Positions 8,831-17,774 of a stretch of 64,000 nucleotides of DNA are shown in pieces; positions within the stretch are counted from its first letter, which is position 1; each line of letters opens with the position of its first letter. The position numbers and the translations under genes were made by a program. Origin of the DNA: Streptomyces sp. RPT161. GTDB lineage: Bacteria; Actinomycetota; Actinomycetes; Streptomycetales; Streptomycetaceae. The DNA lies in NCBI RefSeq assembly GCF_027533845.1, contig NZ_JAPZVN010000007.1:186001-250000 (forward strand). Reading direction: 5' to 3'. The notes beneath the pieces are model-generated. The model ran no database searches and had not been told where the DNA came from. It saw nothing but the letters and a program-made list of their open reading frames with translations.

Positions 8831-10057
8831 GTGAGCAGCGACTACGCAGCGCGGGGCGGGGAGACGGCGGACGGCGGGCACCCGGAGGTGTGGGACGTCG
8901 TCGTGGTGGGCGCCGGGCCCGCGGGCGCCAGCGCCGCGCACGCCGCGGCCTCCGCCGGGCGACGGGTGCTGCTGCTGGAGAAGGCCGAGCTGCCGCGCTA
9001 CAAGACCTGCGGGGGCGGCATCATCGGCCCGTCCCGCGACGCCCTGCCGCCCGGCTTCGAACTCCCGCTGCGCGACCGGGTGCGCGCGGTCACCTTCAGC
9101 CTCAACGGCCGGATGGCCCGCACCCGCCGCTCCCGCCGGACGCTGTTCGGACTGATCAACCGGCCCGAGTTCGACGCGCAGCTGACCGAGGCCGCCCAGC
9201 GTGCCGGTGCCGTACTGCGCACCGGTACCCAGGTCTCCCGGGTCGAGCAGCACGGCCCCGCCGTGCCCGATCGCCGGACGGTGGCGGTCGTGCTCAGCAC
9301 GGGTGAGACGCTGCTGGCTCGCGCTGTCGTCGGCGCCGACGGCAGCGCCAGCCGGATAGGCGCTCATGTCGGGGTCAAGCTCGACCAGGTCGACCTCGGC
9401 CTGGAGGCTGAGATCCCGGTGCCCGCCTCCGTGGCGGAGGACTGGGCGGGCCGGGTGCTGGTCGACTGGGGCCCGCTGCCCGGTAGTTACGGTTGGGTCT
9501 TTCCCAAGGGCGACTCCCTTACGGTCGGGGTGATTTCAGCGCGTGGGCAGGGTGAGGCGACCAAGCGGTACTTCGAGGACTTCATCGCCCGGCTCGGTCT
9601 GGCGGGCTTCGAACCCAGCGTGTCCTCCGGCCACTTGACCCGCTGCCGGGCCGATGACTCCCCGCTCTCCCGCGGGCGGGTGCTGGTCTGTGGTGACGCG
9701 GCCGGGCTGTTGGAGCCGTGGACCCGCGAGGGCATCTCGTACGCGCTGCGCTCGGGGCGGATGGCGGGTGAGTGGGCGGTCCGCATCGCCGAGGCGCAGG
9801 ACGCGGTGGACGCGCGGCGCCAGGCGCTCAACTACGCGTTCGCTGTGAAGGCCGGTCTGGGTGTGGAGATGGCGGTGGGCCGCCGGATGCTGTCCGTCTT
9901 CGAGCGCCGCCCGGGTCTGCTGCACTCGGCGCTGATCTCGCTTCCGCCCGCCTGGAACGCCTTCGCCGGGATCACCAACGGTTCGACGTCGCTGGCCGAG
10001 ATCGTGCGCAACCACCCCATGGCCGGGCGGCTGCTCTCCGGCCTGGGCCGCCCGTAA
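8831..10057 (+). CDS. Geranylgeranyl reductase family FAD-dependent oxidoreductase
   Basis: 408 residues from GTG 8831. The FAD-binding Rossmann motif DVVVVGAGPAGASAAHAAA is followed by LLLEKAELPRYKTCGGG (the geranylgeranyl-reductase subtype signature), ARAVVGADGSASRIG and LVCGDAAGLLEPWTREGISYALRSG (second FAD motif). Enzymes of this family saturate double bonds in isoprenoid chains (menaquinone side chain, archaeal-type lipids, some secondary metabolites). No prenyl-biosynthesis neighbours are present, so the substrate is unassigned. Starts 129 bases from the divergent M20 peptidase. Confidence 0.87.
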   Translation: MSSDYAARGGETADGGHPEVWDVVVVGAGPAGASAAHAAASAGRRVLLLEKAELPRYKTCGGGIIGPSRDALPPGFELPLRDRVRAVTFSLNGRMARTRRSRRTLFGLINRPEFDAQLTEAAQRAGAVLRTGTQVSRVEQHGPAVPDRRTVAVVLSTGETLLARAVVGADGSASRIGAHVGVKLDQVDLGLEAEIPVPASVAEDWAGRVLVDWGPLPGSYGWVFPKGDSLTVGVISARGQGEATKRYFEDFIARLGLAGFEPSVSSGHLTRCRADDSPLSRGRVLVCGDAAGLLEPWTREGISYALRSGRMAGEWAVRIAEAQDAVDARRQALNYAFAVKAGLGVEMAVGRRMLSVFERRPGLLHSALISLPPAWNAFAGITNGSTSLAEIVRNHPMAGRLLSGLGRP

Positions 10058-10212
10058 CGTCTTCTGGGGCGACGGAGCCGTGGCCCCTGGGTCGCGGGGT
10101 TCGGCGGCATCGAGTGGGCCGCTGGTGTCGACGGGTGGTGAAGGGGCGGGTCAACTTGCCGCTGCTTCGTCCTATTGAGAGTTCGCGGCCGGTGGCGTCC
10201 TGGGTGCCCGGG

Positions 10213-10665
10213 TCAGGCTTGCTCGGTTATGCGGAAGACCGGGTGGTCGGGGGCTATGCGCAGTAGCTCCTCGTCCGAGGAGTTGGGATTGACTCCCTTG
10301 AAGAACGCTCCGACCTGCCACTGCCATCGGGCGAGGTAGGTGCGGAGCAGTTCTGGCTTCTCCGCGTCGGGCACCTCCTGTGCGGTGAACCGCTCGATGT
10401 GGTTGCCCAGCCGCAGTTCGCCGCCTCCGGCCGCGCGCAGGTTGCGCACCCACTGGGTCTGGCCGCGGGGCGCGACCAGGAAGCGCTGTGCTCCGACGGT
10501 CACCGGGTTGACCGGATTGCGCCGCCACTCACCGCTTTTGCGTCCGCGCACCGCCAGTTCGCGGGAGCCCGCGATGCTGATGCCGTGCCGCGTCAGCCAG
10601 CCGACGGCGTTGTGCAGGAGCTGGACCTGGATCCGGCCCGGCTTGAGATAGCGCTGCTCAGTCAC
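10213..10665 (-). CDS. Deazaflavin (F420)-dependent nitroreductase family protein
   Basis: 150 residues from GTG 10665, preceded by GGGGAA; an ATG at 10683 is possible but has no ribosome site. The split beta-barrel family motif is visible: ELAVRGRKSGEWRRNPVNPV, QRFLVAPRGQTQWVRNLRAAGGGEL and a C-terminal HPVFRI. Ddn-like proteins bind F420 through this fold and reduce quinones or nitro compounds. It diverges from a TetR gene across two matching palindromes, so it is the probable TetR target. Confidence 0.85.
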   Translation of the reverse strand: MTEQRYLKPGRIQVQLLHNAVGWLTRHGISIAGSRELAVRGRKSGEWRRNPVNPVTVGAQRFLVAPRGQTQWVRNLRAAGGGELRLGNHIERFTAQEVPDAEKPELLRTYLARWQWQVGAFFKGVNPNSSDEELLRIAPDHPVFRITEQA

Positions 10666-10687
10666 GGCGGTTCCCCATCGCATTGGT

Positions 10688-10702
10688 GAGAGCGGTGCTC
10701 TC
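10688..10702. promoter_or_regulatory. TetR-type operator, copy 1
   Basis: Perfect palindrome GAGAGC-GGT-GCTCTC just upstream of the F420-family gene start. The motif recurs at 10741-10754 with centres 52 bases (five helical turns) apart, as expected for two dimers on one DNA face. Confidence 0.75.
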
Positions 10703-10740
10703 GTTCCAGATCAGTCTGGCATCGTCGACGCACCCGCGCA

Positions 10741-10754
10741 AGAGCACTGCTCTC
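10741..10754. promoter_or_regulatory. TetR-type operator, copy 2
   Basis: AGAGC-ACT-GCTCT, the same half-site as the site at 10688-10702, located 58 bases before the tetR-like start. It would let the regulator control itself and the divergent gene. Confidence 0.72.
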
Positions 10755-10812
10755 ATTTATGTCCTCCGATCCGGTTGTTGGCTGCCGCTCCGTGAACTGG
10801 CAGACTGTGGCC

Positions 10813-11505
10813 ATGAGTGTGATCCGAGGGGCCAGGGAACGCGCGCGCATCGAGGTAACCGCCGCCATCAAGGACGAGGCCAGGCGCCAGCTGGCCGCCG
10901 AGGGCGCCGCCCGGCTGTCCCTGCGGGCCGTGGCGCGGGAGCTGGGCATGGTCTCCTCCGCGCTCTACCGTTACTTCCCGAGCCGGGACGAGTTGCTGAC
11001 GGCGCTCATCATCGACGCCTACGACGCCGTCGGCGAGGCCGCCGAAGCCGCCTTGGGCGAGACCGCCGGTGACGCTCCCGTCGCACGCTGGACGGCGGTG
11101 TGCCGTGCGGTGCGAGCCTGGGCGCTGGCGCATCCGCACGAGTACGCCCTGCTGTACGGCTCGCCCGTGCCCGGATACACGGCTCCGCAGGACACCGTCG
11201 CGCCCGCCTCCAGAGTCGGTCTGGCGCTGGTGGCCATCGCCCGCGACGCCCAAGCCGCGGGCGAGTTGACCCCACCTGCCGACGAACCGCTGCCCGATGA
11301 ACTGCGCACCGATGTGGAACGGTTCGCTGCCCTGCTGGCGGCCGATCTGCCGGAGCCAACGCTGGCCGGGCTGACAGCCGCGTGGTCGCAACTCTTCGGC
11401 CTGATCGGCTTCGAGGTCTTCGGTCACTTCCATCGCGTGGTGGAAGCCCGCGACGCGTTCTTCGACCACTCGTGCGCCGTGCTCGCCCGGCAGGTGGGGC
11501 TGTAG
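10813..11505 (+). CDS. TetR family transcriptional regulator
   Basis: 230 residues from ATG 10813. N-terminal HTH: IEVTAAIKDEARRQLAAEG, then LSLRAVARELGMVSSALYRYFPSRDELLTALI (about residues 12-65). The C-terminal domain (TAVCRAVRAWALAHPHEYALLYGSPVPGY) matches the TetR C-terminal group often annotated WHG/TetR_C_13-like in actinomycetes. Ligand unknown. Two copies of a GAGAGC-N3-GCTCTC palindrome lie in the divergent promoter region shared with the F420-dependent family gene, so it very likely represses both. Confidence 0.92.
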   Translation: MSVIRGARERARIEVTAAIKDEARRQLAAEGAARLSLRAVARELGMVSSALYRYFPSRDELLTALIIDAYDAVGEAAEAALGETAGDAPVARWTAVCRAVRAWALAHPHEYALLYGSPVPGYTAPQDTVAPASRVGLALVAIARDAQAAGELTPPADEPLPDELRTDVERFAALLAADLPEPTLAGLTAAWSQLFGLIGFEVFGHFHRVVEARDAFFDHSCAVLARQVGL

Positions 11506-11597
11506 GGCGCCGGGCCGCCACCTACTTCCCCGGGAGTACGGACGATCACCACGTGCGAGGGACGCCGCGGCGGCCCCGCCCGGTCTAGCGTTGCGGC

Positions 11598-12860
11598 ATG
11601 AGCGACGATCAGGTGCCCCGGCGCGAGTGGCCCGGTGGCGCCGCACTGCGGGGTGGCCCGCCATGGGGCGTTGGCCCCTGGATGCGGAACGGGCCGGACT
11701 CGCCGCTCCGCTGGCCCGTGCGGTCCTCGCTCGCCGTCGCCTTCATCCAGGTGATGGCCTCGACGTTCGCCAGCCGCCACGCTGTCGACCAGGTCCACCT
11801 CAACGCGCTCGGCTATGCCCTGCTGCTCGCCGGGCCAGCACTGCTCGTGCTGCGACTACGGCTGCCGCAGGTCGCGGTGTACGGAACGATGGTCACGACC
11901 CTTGGCTATCTGGCCGGCGGTTTTGCCCGGGGGCCGTTCTTCCTCTGCTTCCTGGTCGCCTTCTGCTCCGCCGTCGTCCACGGCCGCCGCCGGGATGCCT
12001 GGGCCGCCGCGACCGGGCTGTACGCGGGTCACCTGCTGGTCGGCCACTGGCTCTACCGCTGGCTGCCGCCCGCCGGCCAACCTGCCCAGGGCTGGGGCCA
12101 GGAGTTCGGGATCGCGGCCTCGCTGCTGGCGTTGGGCGCCGTCGCCGAACTGATCAGAGTGCGCCGGGAACAGTTCGTCCGGGCCCGCCGGGAGCGCGCC
12201 GAGGCCGAACGGCACCGGGCCGACGAGGAGCGGCTGCGGATCGCCCGGGAGCTGCACGATGTGATCGCGCACAGCCTGTCGGTCATCAACGTCCAGGCTG
12301 GCGTGGGCCTGGCGTTGATCGACGAGCGCCCGGAGCAGGCGCGGATCGCGCTGACCACCATCAAGGCCGCGAGTAAGGAGGCGCTCGGCGAGGTGCGGCA
12401 GGTGCTCGGGACGCTGCGCTCCCCGGGCTCGGCGCCACGTACCCCCGCACCGGGCCTGGACCGGATTCCGGAACTCGCCGGGCAGGCGGCGGCTGCTGGG
12501 CTTCAGGTCAGCGTTGACATCGACGGAAGGGCACGGACGCTGCCGCCAGGCGTGGACCTCGCCGCGTTCCGGATCGTTCAGGAGGCGTTGACCAACGTGG
12601 TGCGGCACTCGGGCGCCCGTACCGCTCGGGTGCGGATCGGCTACCGGCCGCGGGAGGTGGAGTTGCGGATCGACGATGATGGGCCCGCCACCGCGGGCGG
12701 CGACTCCGGAGGCGGCAACGGACTGATCGGCATGCGCGAGCGGGCGGCGGCCCTCAGCGGCGGCGTCGAGGCCGGTCCGCGCGGTGACGGCGGATTCCGG
12801 GTGGTCGCCACGCTTCCGGTGACCGGGCTGGACGGCGTGGTGACGGAGGAGGACCGATGA
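11598..12860 (+). CDS. NarL-type sensor histidine kinase
   Basis: 420 residues. N-terminal membrane region with about four to six hydrophobic helices (SLAVAFIQVMAS, ALLLAGPALLVLRL, FFLCFLVAFCSAVV, IAASLLALGAVAEL), a short charged linker, then HisKA_3 with ARELHDVIAHSLSVINVQAG (phospho-His at residue 220) and a HATPase_c domain (EALTNVVRHSG N-box, DDDGP, GNGLIGMRERAAAL G-boxes). It overlaps the response regulator gene by ATGA. The stimulus is unknown; lack of a large extracellular loop suggests a membrane or intramembrane signal. Confidence 0.93.
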   Translation: MSDDQVPRREWPGGAALRGGPPWGVGPWMRNGPDSPLRWPVRSSLAVAFIQVMASTFASRHAVDQVHLNALGYALLLAGPALLVLRLRLPQVAVYGTMVTTLGYLAGGFARGPFFLCFLVAFCSAVVHGRRRDAWAAATGLYAGHLLVGHWLYRWLPPAGQPAQGWGQEFGIAASLLALGAVAELIRVRREQFVRARRERAEAERHRADEERLRIARELHDVIAHSLSVINVQAGVGLALIDERPEQARIALTTIKAASKEALGEVRQVLGTLRSPGSAPRTPAPGLDRIPELAGQAAAAGLQVSVDIDGRARTLPPGVDLAAFRIVQEALTNVVRHSGARTARVRIGYRPREVELRIDDDGPATAGGDSGGGNGLIGMRERAAALSGGVEAGPRGDGGFRVVATLPVTGLDGVVTEEDR

Positions 12861-13522
12861 CACGGGTGGTGCTGGCGGACGACCAGGTGCTGGTGCGTGC
12901 CGGATTCCGTGCGCTGCTGGACGCGCAACCCGATATCGAGGTGGTCGGCGAGGCTGCCGACGGTCAGGAGGCGTTGCGTCAGGTCGCCCGGCTCAAACCA
13001 GATGTCGTGCTGATGGACATCCGCATGCCGGTGCTCGACGGGCTCGCCGCCACCCGCCGGATCACCGGCGACCCGGCGCTGACCGACGTCAAGGTCGTCA
13101 TCCTCACCACCTTCGAACTGGACGAGTACGTCTTCGAGGCGATCCGCTCCGGCGCCACCGGGTTCCTGGTCAAGGACACCGAACCGGACGAACTGCTGCG
13201 GGCGGTACAGGCCGCGGTGGCCGGGGACGCCCTGCTGTCGCCCGGCGTGACACGGCGGCTGATCGCCGAGTTCGCCGCCCGCTCCAAGGAGCCGGCGGCG
13301 GCCGAGGGCATGGAGCAACTCACCGAGCGCGAGCGTGAGGTGATGGCGCTGGTCGGCATCGGGCTGTCCAACGACGAGATCGCCCGCCGCCTGGTGGTCA
13401 GCCCGCTCACCGCCAAGACGCATGTGAGCCGGGCCATGGTCAAGCTCGGCGCCCGGGACCGCGCCCAACTCGTCGTGCTGGCCTATGAGTCCGGCCTGGT
13501 GCGGCCCGGCTGGCTTGGCTGA
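12857..13522 (+). CDS. NarL/LuxR family response regulator
   Basis: 221 residues. Receiver domain VVLADDQVLVRAGFRALLD with phospho-acceptor Asp54 in DVVLMDIRMPVLDG and the conserved Lys in GFLVKD. The LuxR HTH (LTEREREVMALVGIGLSNDEIARRLVVSPLTAKTHVSRAMVKL) is at about residues 153-200. Start codon overlaps the kinase stop, so the pair is translationally coupled. Target genes are not evident; such systems often regulate unlinked or neighbouring efflux genes. Confidence 0.95.
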   Translation: MTRVVLADDQVLVRAGFRALLDAQPDIEVVGEAADGQEALRQVARLKPDVVLMDIRMPVLDGLAATRRITGDPALTDVKVVILTTFELDEYVFEAIRSGATGFLVKDTEPDELLRAVQAAVAGDALLSPGVTRRLIAEFAARSKEPAAAEGMEQLTEREREVMALVGIGLSNDEIARRLVVSPLTAKTHVSRAMVKLGARDRAQLVVLAYESGLVRPGWLG

Positions 13523-13533
13523 GCCGACAAGGC

Positions 13534-14298
13534 TCAGGTGACCGACGAGTTGTCGCGCAACAGCTCGGCCAGCGAGCCGTCGCCGGTCACCTCGATGCCG
13601 TCATACGGTCCCCGGTTCCACAGTGCGAGGTAGAGCGCGGTGGCCGGGCCGCTGAAGGCGCAGTCGGGCGTTCCGATGCCGACGGGCGGCGCGCCGTCCG
13701 TACGCTCCACGCGCGGCGGGTCCTGGGACAGCCGAAGCCACCAGTCGACCGGGCCGGAGGGGCCGTCCGCCGCTTGTATTCGCAGCACCCGCGGCGTCTG
13801 GCAGCGCAGTCGGCTGCGGGATCCGGCCAGGAAGCCGGTCAGCAACTCGTCGATGCCATCGAGGGCGAAGTCGGTGCGGTACGGGGAGTGGCCCTTGCCC
13901 AGCGCGGCCTCCGCGTCGAAGCGGTGGATCGCCGTCTCGTGCGCCTGGCGACGGGCCCAGAACTCCAGCGGGGAGGGGGCGGGCAGGAAGGCCCAGCACT
14001 CCAGGTCGGCCGGGGCCGCGGTGAGCCGGTCCAGCAACTGCCGGTGGCCGTCCCTGTACCAGGAGGCGAGCGCCTCGTCCGGCGGGGCGTCGACCACCAG
14101 CCGCGCGGGCTGCGTCGCCCCCGCGACGAAGCCGGTCGCCCAACGGTGCACGCCGCCCAAGTGCGCGACCAGATCGCGTACCCGCCAGTCGGGGCACGGC
14201 GGCACGGGCGCGTCCCACCCGGCCGCCTCCGCCGCATCCGCCAACAACTCGCCGTCCTGGCGGAGGATTTCGATGAACTCGGCTGTTTCCATGACCAC
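13534..14298 (-). CDS. Maleylpyruvate isomerase-type mycothiol-dependent (DinB-like) protein
   Basis: 254 residues (ATG 14298; an ATG at 14292 is equally plausible). The N-terminal DinB-like four-helix bundle contains PPCPDWRVRDLVAHLGGVHRWATG with the metal-binding His, and RRQAHETAIHRFDAEAALG with the second His/Glu set, as in mycothiol-dependent maleylpyruvate isomerases. The C-terminal SCP2-like/MDMPI_C part runs from LRIQAADGPSGP to the end. It uses mycothiol as thiol cofactor; substrate unknown. Converges tightly (11 bases) with the response regulator gene. Confidence 0.85.
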   Translation of the reverse strand: MVMETAEFIEILRQDGELLADAAEAAGWDAPVPPCPDWRVRDLVAHLGGVHRWATGFVAGATQPARLVVDAPPDEALASWYRDGHRQLLDRLTAAPADLECWAFLPAPSPLEFWARRQAHETAIHRFDAEAALGKGHSPYRTDFALDGIDELLTGFLAGSRSRLRCQTPRVLRIQAADGPSGPVDWWLRLSQDPPRVERTDGAPPVGIGTPDCAFSGPATALYLALWNRGPYDGIEVTGDGSLAELLRDNSSVT

Positions 14299-14338
14299 AT
14301 GGTGGCACCGGGGTCTGACAACGGCCCTCGGGGTGGCG

Positions 14339-15553
14339 TCACGCCGTGCGTGGCTCCGCGTTGCGCACCGTGAAGGCGATCAGCGCGGCGGCCGCCGCCA
14401 GCAGCGCCACCGTGGTCAGCGCCAGTGGCAGCCCCACCGCCTCGGCGAGGAAGCCGATCGAGGGCGGCCCGAGCAGCATGCCGCCGTAGCCGAGCGTGGA
14501 CGCGGCGGCGACCCCGCCGGGTCCGGCCAGTGCCCCGGCCCGAGCGATGGCGACCGGGAAGATGTTGGCCAGGCCCAGGCCGGTCACCGCGAATCCGGTC
14601 AGCGCCAGCCACGGCAGTGGGGCGAGCGCTCCCAGCAGCATCCCGGACGCGGCGGTCAGCCCGCCGAGGACCAGGGTGCGGGTTTGACCGAAACACTCCA
14701 GCAGTGCGGTGCCCGACAGCCGTCCCACGGCCATGGCCAGCGCGAACGGCGCGTAGGCCGCCGCCGCGAGACCTGGTCCGCTGTCCAGGTCCTGGGTCAG
14801 GTGCAGCGCGCTCCAGTCGGCCAGCGCTCCCTCCCCGTACGCGGTGCACAGGGCGATCAGGCCGAACACGCCGACGAGCCAGCGGGTTCCGGTACCGGCG
14901 CGCGGGCGCACAGGCGCCGATTCCACCGTCTGGGTGCGGGGCGCCGCGTGCCGCAGCAGTACCCGGCCCGCGACCGCCGACACCACCAGGGCGACCGGGG
15001 TGAGCAGGAGCAGGTGCCGGGTCGGTGACAGGTGCGGCGCGACCAGTCCGCCGAGCCCGGCGCCCACCAGTCCGCCGAAGCTGAACGCCGCGTGGAAGCC
15101 TGGCATGACCGGGCGCCGTAGCGCCCTGACCAGGTCGACGGCGGCACTGTTCATGGCGACGTTCAGCCCGCCGTACGCGGCGCCGAAGACCAGCAGGACC
15201 AGTCCCAGGGCCAGCGCCGAGTGGGTGAGCGGCGGCAGCGCTACGCTGAGCGCCAGCAGCGCCGCGCACCCCACGGTGACCGGATGGCTGCCGAACCGGT
15301 GGCACAGCCGCCCGGTGATGACCATCGTGGCGACCGCCCCGGCGGACACGCCGAGCAGCGCGAGGCCCAACGCGCCTGAGGAGGCGCCCACTTGGGCCTT
15401 GATGGCAGGGATGCGGACCACCCATCCGGCGAAGACGAATCCGTCCACGGCGAAGAAGGCGGTGAGCGCGGTGCGCAGGGCGGTCAGAGGGGTACCGGAC
15501 GGCCTGTGGGCGGTTCCAGTGAGGGCCGTCCGTATTTTGTTTAGCGTCGGCAC
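14339..15553 (-). CDS. MFS transporter (FucP/YbjJ-like)
   Basis: 404 residues from GTG 15553 (VPTLNKIRTALTG). Twelve hydrophobic segments are readable (ALTAFFAVDGFVFAGWVVRIPAIK, GLALLGVSAGAVATMVITG, LALGLVLLVFGAAYGGLNVAMN and on to TTVALLAAAAALIAF). GLNVAMNS and the DGFVFAGWVVRIP start resemble the YbjJ/sugar-transport branch of MFS. It shares a very short (17-base) divergent promoter with a ROK repressor, which suggests that the repressor controls this transporter and that the solute is a sugar or sugar-like compound. Confidence 0.87.
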   Translation of the reverse strand: MPTLNKIRTALTGTAHRPSGTPLTALRTALTAFFAVDGFVFAGWVVRIPAIKAQVGASSGALGLALLGVSAGAVATMVITGRLCHRFGSHPVTVGCAALLALSVALPPLTHSALALGLVLLVFGAAYGGLNVAMNSAAVDLVRALRRPVMPGFHAAFSFGGLVGAGLGGLVAPHLSPTRHLLLLTPVALVVSAVAGRVLLRHAAPRTQTVESAPVRPRAGTGTRWLVGVFGLIALCTAYGEGALADWSALHLTQDLDSGPGLAAAAYAPFALAMAVGRLSGTALLECFGQTRTLVLGGLTAASGMLLGALAPLPWLALTGFAVTGLGLANIFPVAIARAGALAGPGGVAAASTLGYGGMLLGPPSIGFLAEAVGLPLALTTVALLAAAAALIAFTVRNAEPRTA

Positions 15554-15557
15554 AAAG
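15535..15557. promoter_or_regulatory. A/T-rich imperfect inverted repeat in the MFS/ROK divergent start region
   Basis: TTTTGT (15535-15540) and ACAAAG (15552-15557) form an imperfect A/T-rich inverted repeat spanning the transporter start. ROK repressors such as XylR and NagC use A/T-rich operators of this general type. With only 17 bases between start codons, at least one transcript is probably nearly leaderless. Confidence 0.4.
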
Positions 15558-15570
15558 TAAGAATAGGACC

Positions 15571-16794
15571 GTGACGCAGACTCGGACAAGGCTTGAGAGG
15601 GGGCGCGCGGCGCTGGGCCCCGCGCTGGCGCTCGTACACACCGGGCGCGCGCCCACCCGTGCGGTGCTCACCGCGGAGCTGGGGGTGACCCGGGCGACCG
15701 CCGGTGCGGTGGCCGCCGAACTCGAAACCCTCGGGCTGATCCGGGTGGACACCCGCCCCACCGTGGAGGCCGGTTCGCAGGGCCGCCCCTCGCACCGGCT
15801 CCAGGTCGCCCCCGACGGGCCGGTGGTCCTTGCCGCCCAGGTGCACGCCGACGGCTTCCGGGCAGCCCTGGTCGGCCTCGGCGGGCGCATCATCGCCACC
15901 ACGCCCGGCTGCATGACGGTGCCCGCCGACCCGGCACACGTACTCGGTCTGGTCGTCGAGGCCGGGGTGGAACTGCTGAAGTCCTCCGGACGCGACTGCG
16001 TCGGCGCCGGACTCGCGGTGCCGTCCGCGGTGGCCGAGCCCGAGGGCACCGCGCTCAACCCGCTCCACGTCGCCTGGCCCGCCGGTGCGCCGGTGAGAGA
16101 TGTCTTCGCCGAGCAGATCAGGGCACACGGTGTCACCGGCCCGAGCGGCGCTCCGGTGGCTTCCTTCGTGGGCAACGACGTCAACGTGGCCGCGCTAGCC
16201 GAGCACCGGCACGGCGCGGGACGCGGTGCCCAGCACCTGCTCGTGGTCGCCACCGGGCACCGTGGTGTGGGCGGCGCCCTGGTGCTCGACGGCCGGCTGC
16301 ACACCGGCAGTTCAGGCCTCGCCCTGGAGGTCGGCCACCTCACCGTCAACCCCGAGGGACGCCCCTGCCACTGCGGCAGCCGCGGCTGCCTGGACGTCGA
16401 GGTCGACCCGGTGGCCTTCCTTGAGGCCGCCGGACGGCCGACGAGCCCCGAGGTGTCGCTGCTGGACAGCTCGGCCCGACTGCTGCGCACGGAGTACGAC
16501 GATCCGCTGGTGCGCTCCGCCGCCGAGGCGCTCATCGACCGGCTCGGTTTGGGACTCGCCGGACTGGTTAATGTGCTCAACCCCGACCGCATCGCCCTGG
16601 GTGGACTGCACCGGTACCTGTTCGAGGCCGATCCGGAGCGGCTGCGCGCCGTCGTCGCCGACCGAAGCCTGTGGGGGCGCAGCGGCTCGGTGCCGATCCT
16701 GAGCTGCTCGCTGGACCACAACAGCCTGGTCGGCGCCGCGGAGCTGGCCTGGCAGCCGGTGCTCGATGACCCGCTGGAGGCACTCGCCGGGTAG
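15571..16794 (+). CDS. ROK family transcriptional repressor
   Basis: 407 residues from GTG 15571. An N-terminal winged helix (TRAVLTAELGVTRATAGAVAAELETLGLI, residues 30-58) precedes a ROK domain with VGNDVNVAALAEHRHGAGRG, a degenerate phosphate region, LALEVGHLTVNPEGRPCHCGSRGCLDVE (zinc CXCGXXGC motif), and VNVLNPDRIALGG. The helix-turn-helix distinguishes it from ROK kinases. Sugar effector unknown. Divergent from the MFS transporter, its probable target. Confidence 0.9.
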   Translation: MTQTRTRLERGRAALGPALALVHTGRAPTRAVLTAELGVTRATAGAVAAELETLGLIRVDTRPTVEAGSQGRPSHRLQVAPDGPVVLAAQVHADGFRAALVGLGGRIIATTPGCMTVPADPAHVLGLVVEAGVELLKSSGRDCVGAGLAVPSAVAEPEGTALNPLHVAWPAGAPVRDVFAEQIRAHGVTGPSGAPVASFVGNDVNVAALAEHRHGAGRGAQHLLVVATGHRGVGGALVLDGRLHTGSSGLALEVGHLTVNPEGRPCHCGSRGCLDVEVDPVAFLEAAGRPTSPEVSLLDSSARLLRTEYDDPLVRSAAEALIDRLGLGLAGLVNVLNPDRIALGGLHRYLFEADPERLRAVVADRSLWGRSGSVPILSCSLDHNSLVGAAELAWQPVLDDPLEALAG

Positions 16795-16962
16795 CAGCCG
16801 CAGCCGATGCCGGTACTTCTGGCGAAGTACGCACACTGGCGCCTGCCATACGACGACCAGAACTGCCCGACGCGCGACGCTCGATGGTGTCCGCGACCAC
16901 CCATGGCCGCGGACCGGAAACCGGTCAACGAACGGACCGGTGGCATCGAGGAGTTGAACGTC

Positions 16963-17244
16963 ATGAACCTCCTGGCAGCCCCCTGGCACGAGGGTGGACC
17001 CGGCCCCTGGATCCTGCTGTTCCCACTGGTGTGGACGGCGGGGGTTATCGGCGTGGTGACCGTGCTGCGGCGCACCGTGTGGCGGGGCCGGGGCGGCCCT
17101 TGGGCGCGGCCGTTCCCGCCGCGGTCGGACGAGCAGTCACCGGTGGCCGTGCTCGGGCGCCGGTTCGCGGGCGGTGAGATCGACGAGGACGAGTACTGGC
17201 GCAGGCTGTCCGTGCTGGACGAGCGGTTCGGCGGTGCGCGATGA
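16963..17244 (+). CDS. SHOCT domain membrane protein
   Basis: 93 residues from ATG 16963 (GAGGAG nine bases upstream). One transmembrane helix (WILLFPLVWTAGVIGVVTVL, about residues 16-36) is followed by a C-terminal SHOCT motif (VLGRRFAGGEIDEDEYWRRLSVLDE). In streptomycetes such genes commonly precede an ABC-type ATPase and FtsX-like permease. Here the stop codon overlaps an ATG (ATGA, 17241-17244) of exactly such an ATPase gene, but that gene and the permease are decayed, so this is the only intact member of the operon. Confidence 0.82.
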   Translation: MNLLAAPWHEGGPGPWILLFPLVWTAGVIGVVTVLRRTVWRGRGGPWARPFPPRSDEQSPVAVLGRRFAGGEIDEDEYWRRLSVLDERFGGAR

Positions 17245-17704
17245 CCGCCGCCAGCGCGGTACGTACCGTCGCGCACGCCGCCCAAGTTCGCGACGGGTGA
17301 AGGTTTAAGGGCATCGGCGACACAGAGGCGCGGGCACTCGACGGAGTGATCGTGGGGCTTCCCCGGATGCGCTTCACCACGACCACGGGACCCTCGGGCT
17401 CCGGCAAGTCCACGCTGATGCGCTGCGCGGCCGGGGCTCGGCACCCTCACCTCCGGTTCCGGGTACATCGGCGACACCGAGCTGGGGGGTCGCTGATCGA
17501 CGGCCAGTTGACGCTGCTGCGGCGGGAACACGTCGGGTTCGGCTTCCGGTCGTTCAATCTGGTGGCCCGCCCTCACTGTCGTCGAGAACGCGACGCCGCG
17601 CACAAGTTGGGCCGCACCGTGATGGTGGTCACCGCGCCCCCGGTGGCCACCGGTCAGGCGACGTGATGTTCCTCGCCGACGGACGGCTGGTCGAGCGCAT
17701 GTAA
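17241..17704 (+). pseudogene. Decayed ABC transporter ATPase (MacB/LolD type)
   Basis: The ATG overlapping the SHOCT stop gives MTAASAVRTVAHAAQVRDG and then a TGA. The same frame continues as GDTEARALDGVIVGLPR and GPSGSGKSTLMRCAAG (intact Walker A at about 17391-17420). A frameshift leads to SGYIGDTELG, LTLLRREHVGFGF and SFNLVA. The segment that should hold the signature motif and Walker B is missing, and the sequence resumes with GRTVMVV and FLADGRLVERM to the stop at 17704. So there is a premature stop, at least one frameshift and a deletion of roughly 100 residues. Confidence 0.87.
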
Positions 17705-17774
17705 CGCCCCACCTCGGCCGGGTAGTTGACCGGATGAGGGCGTTTGACGGGCGGGCGCGACAGAAGGCACGCTC

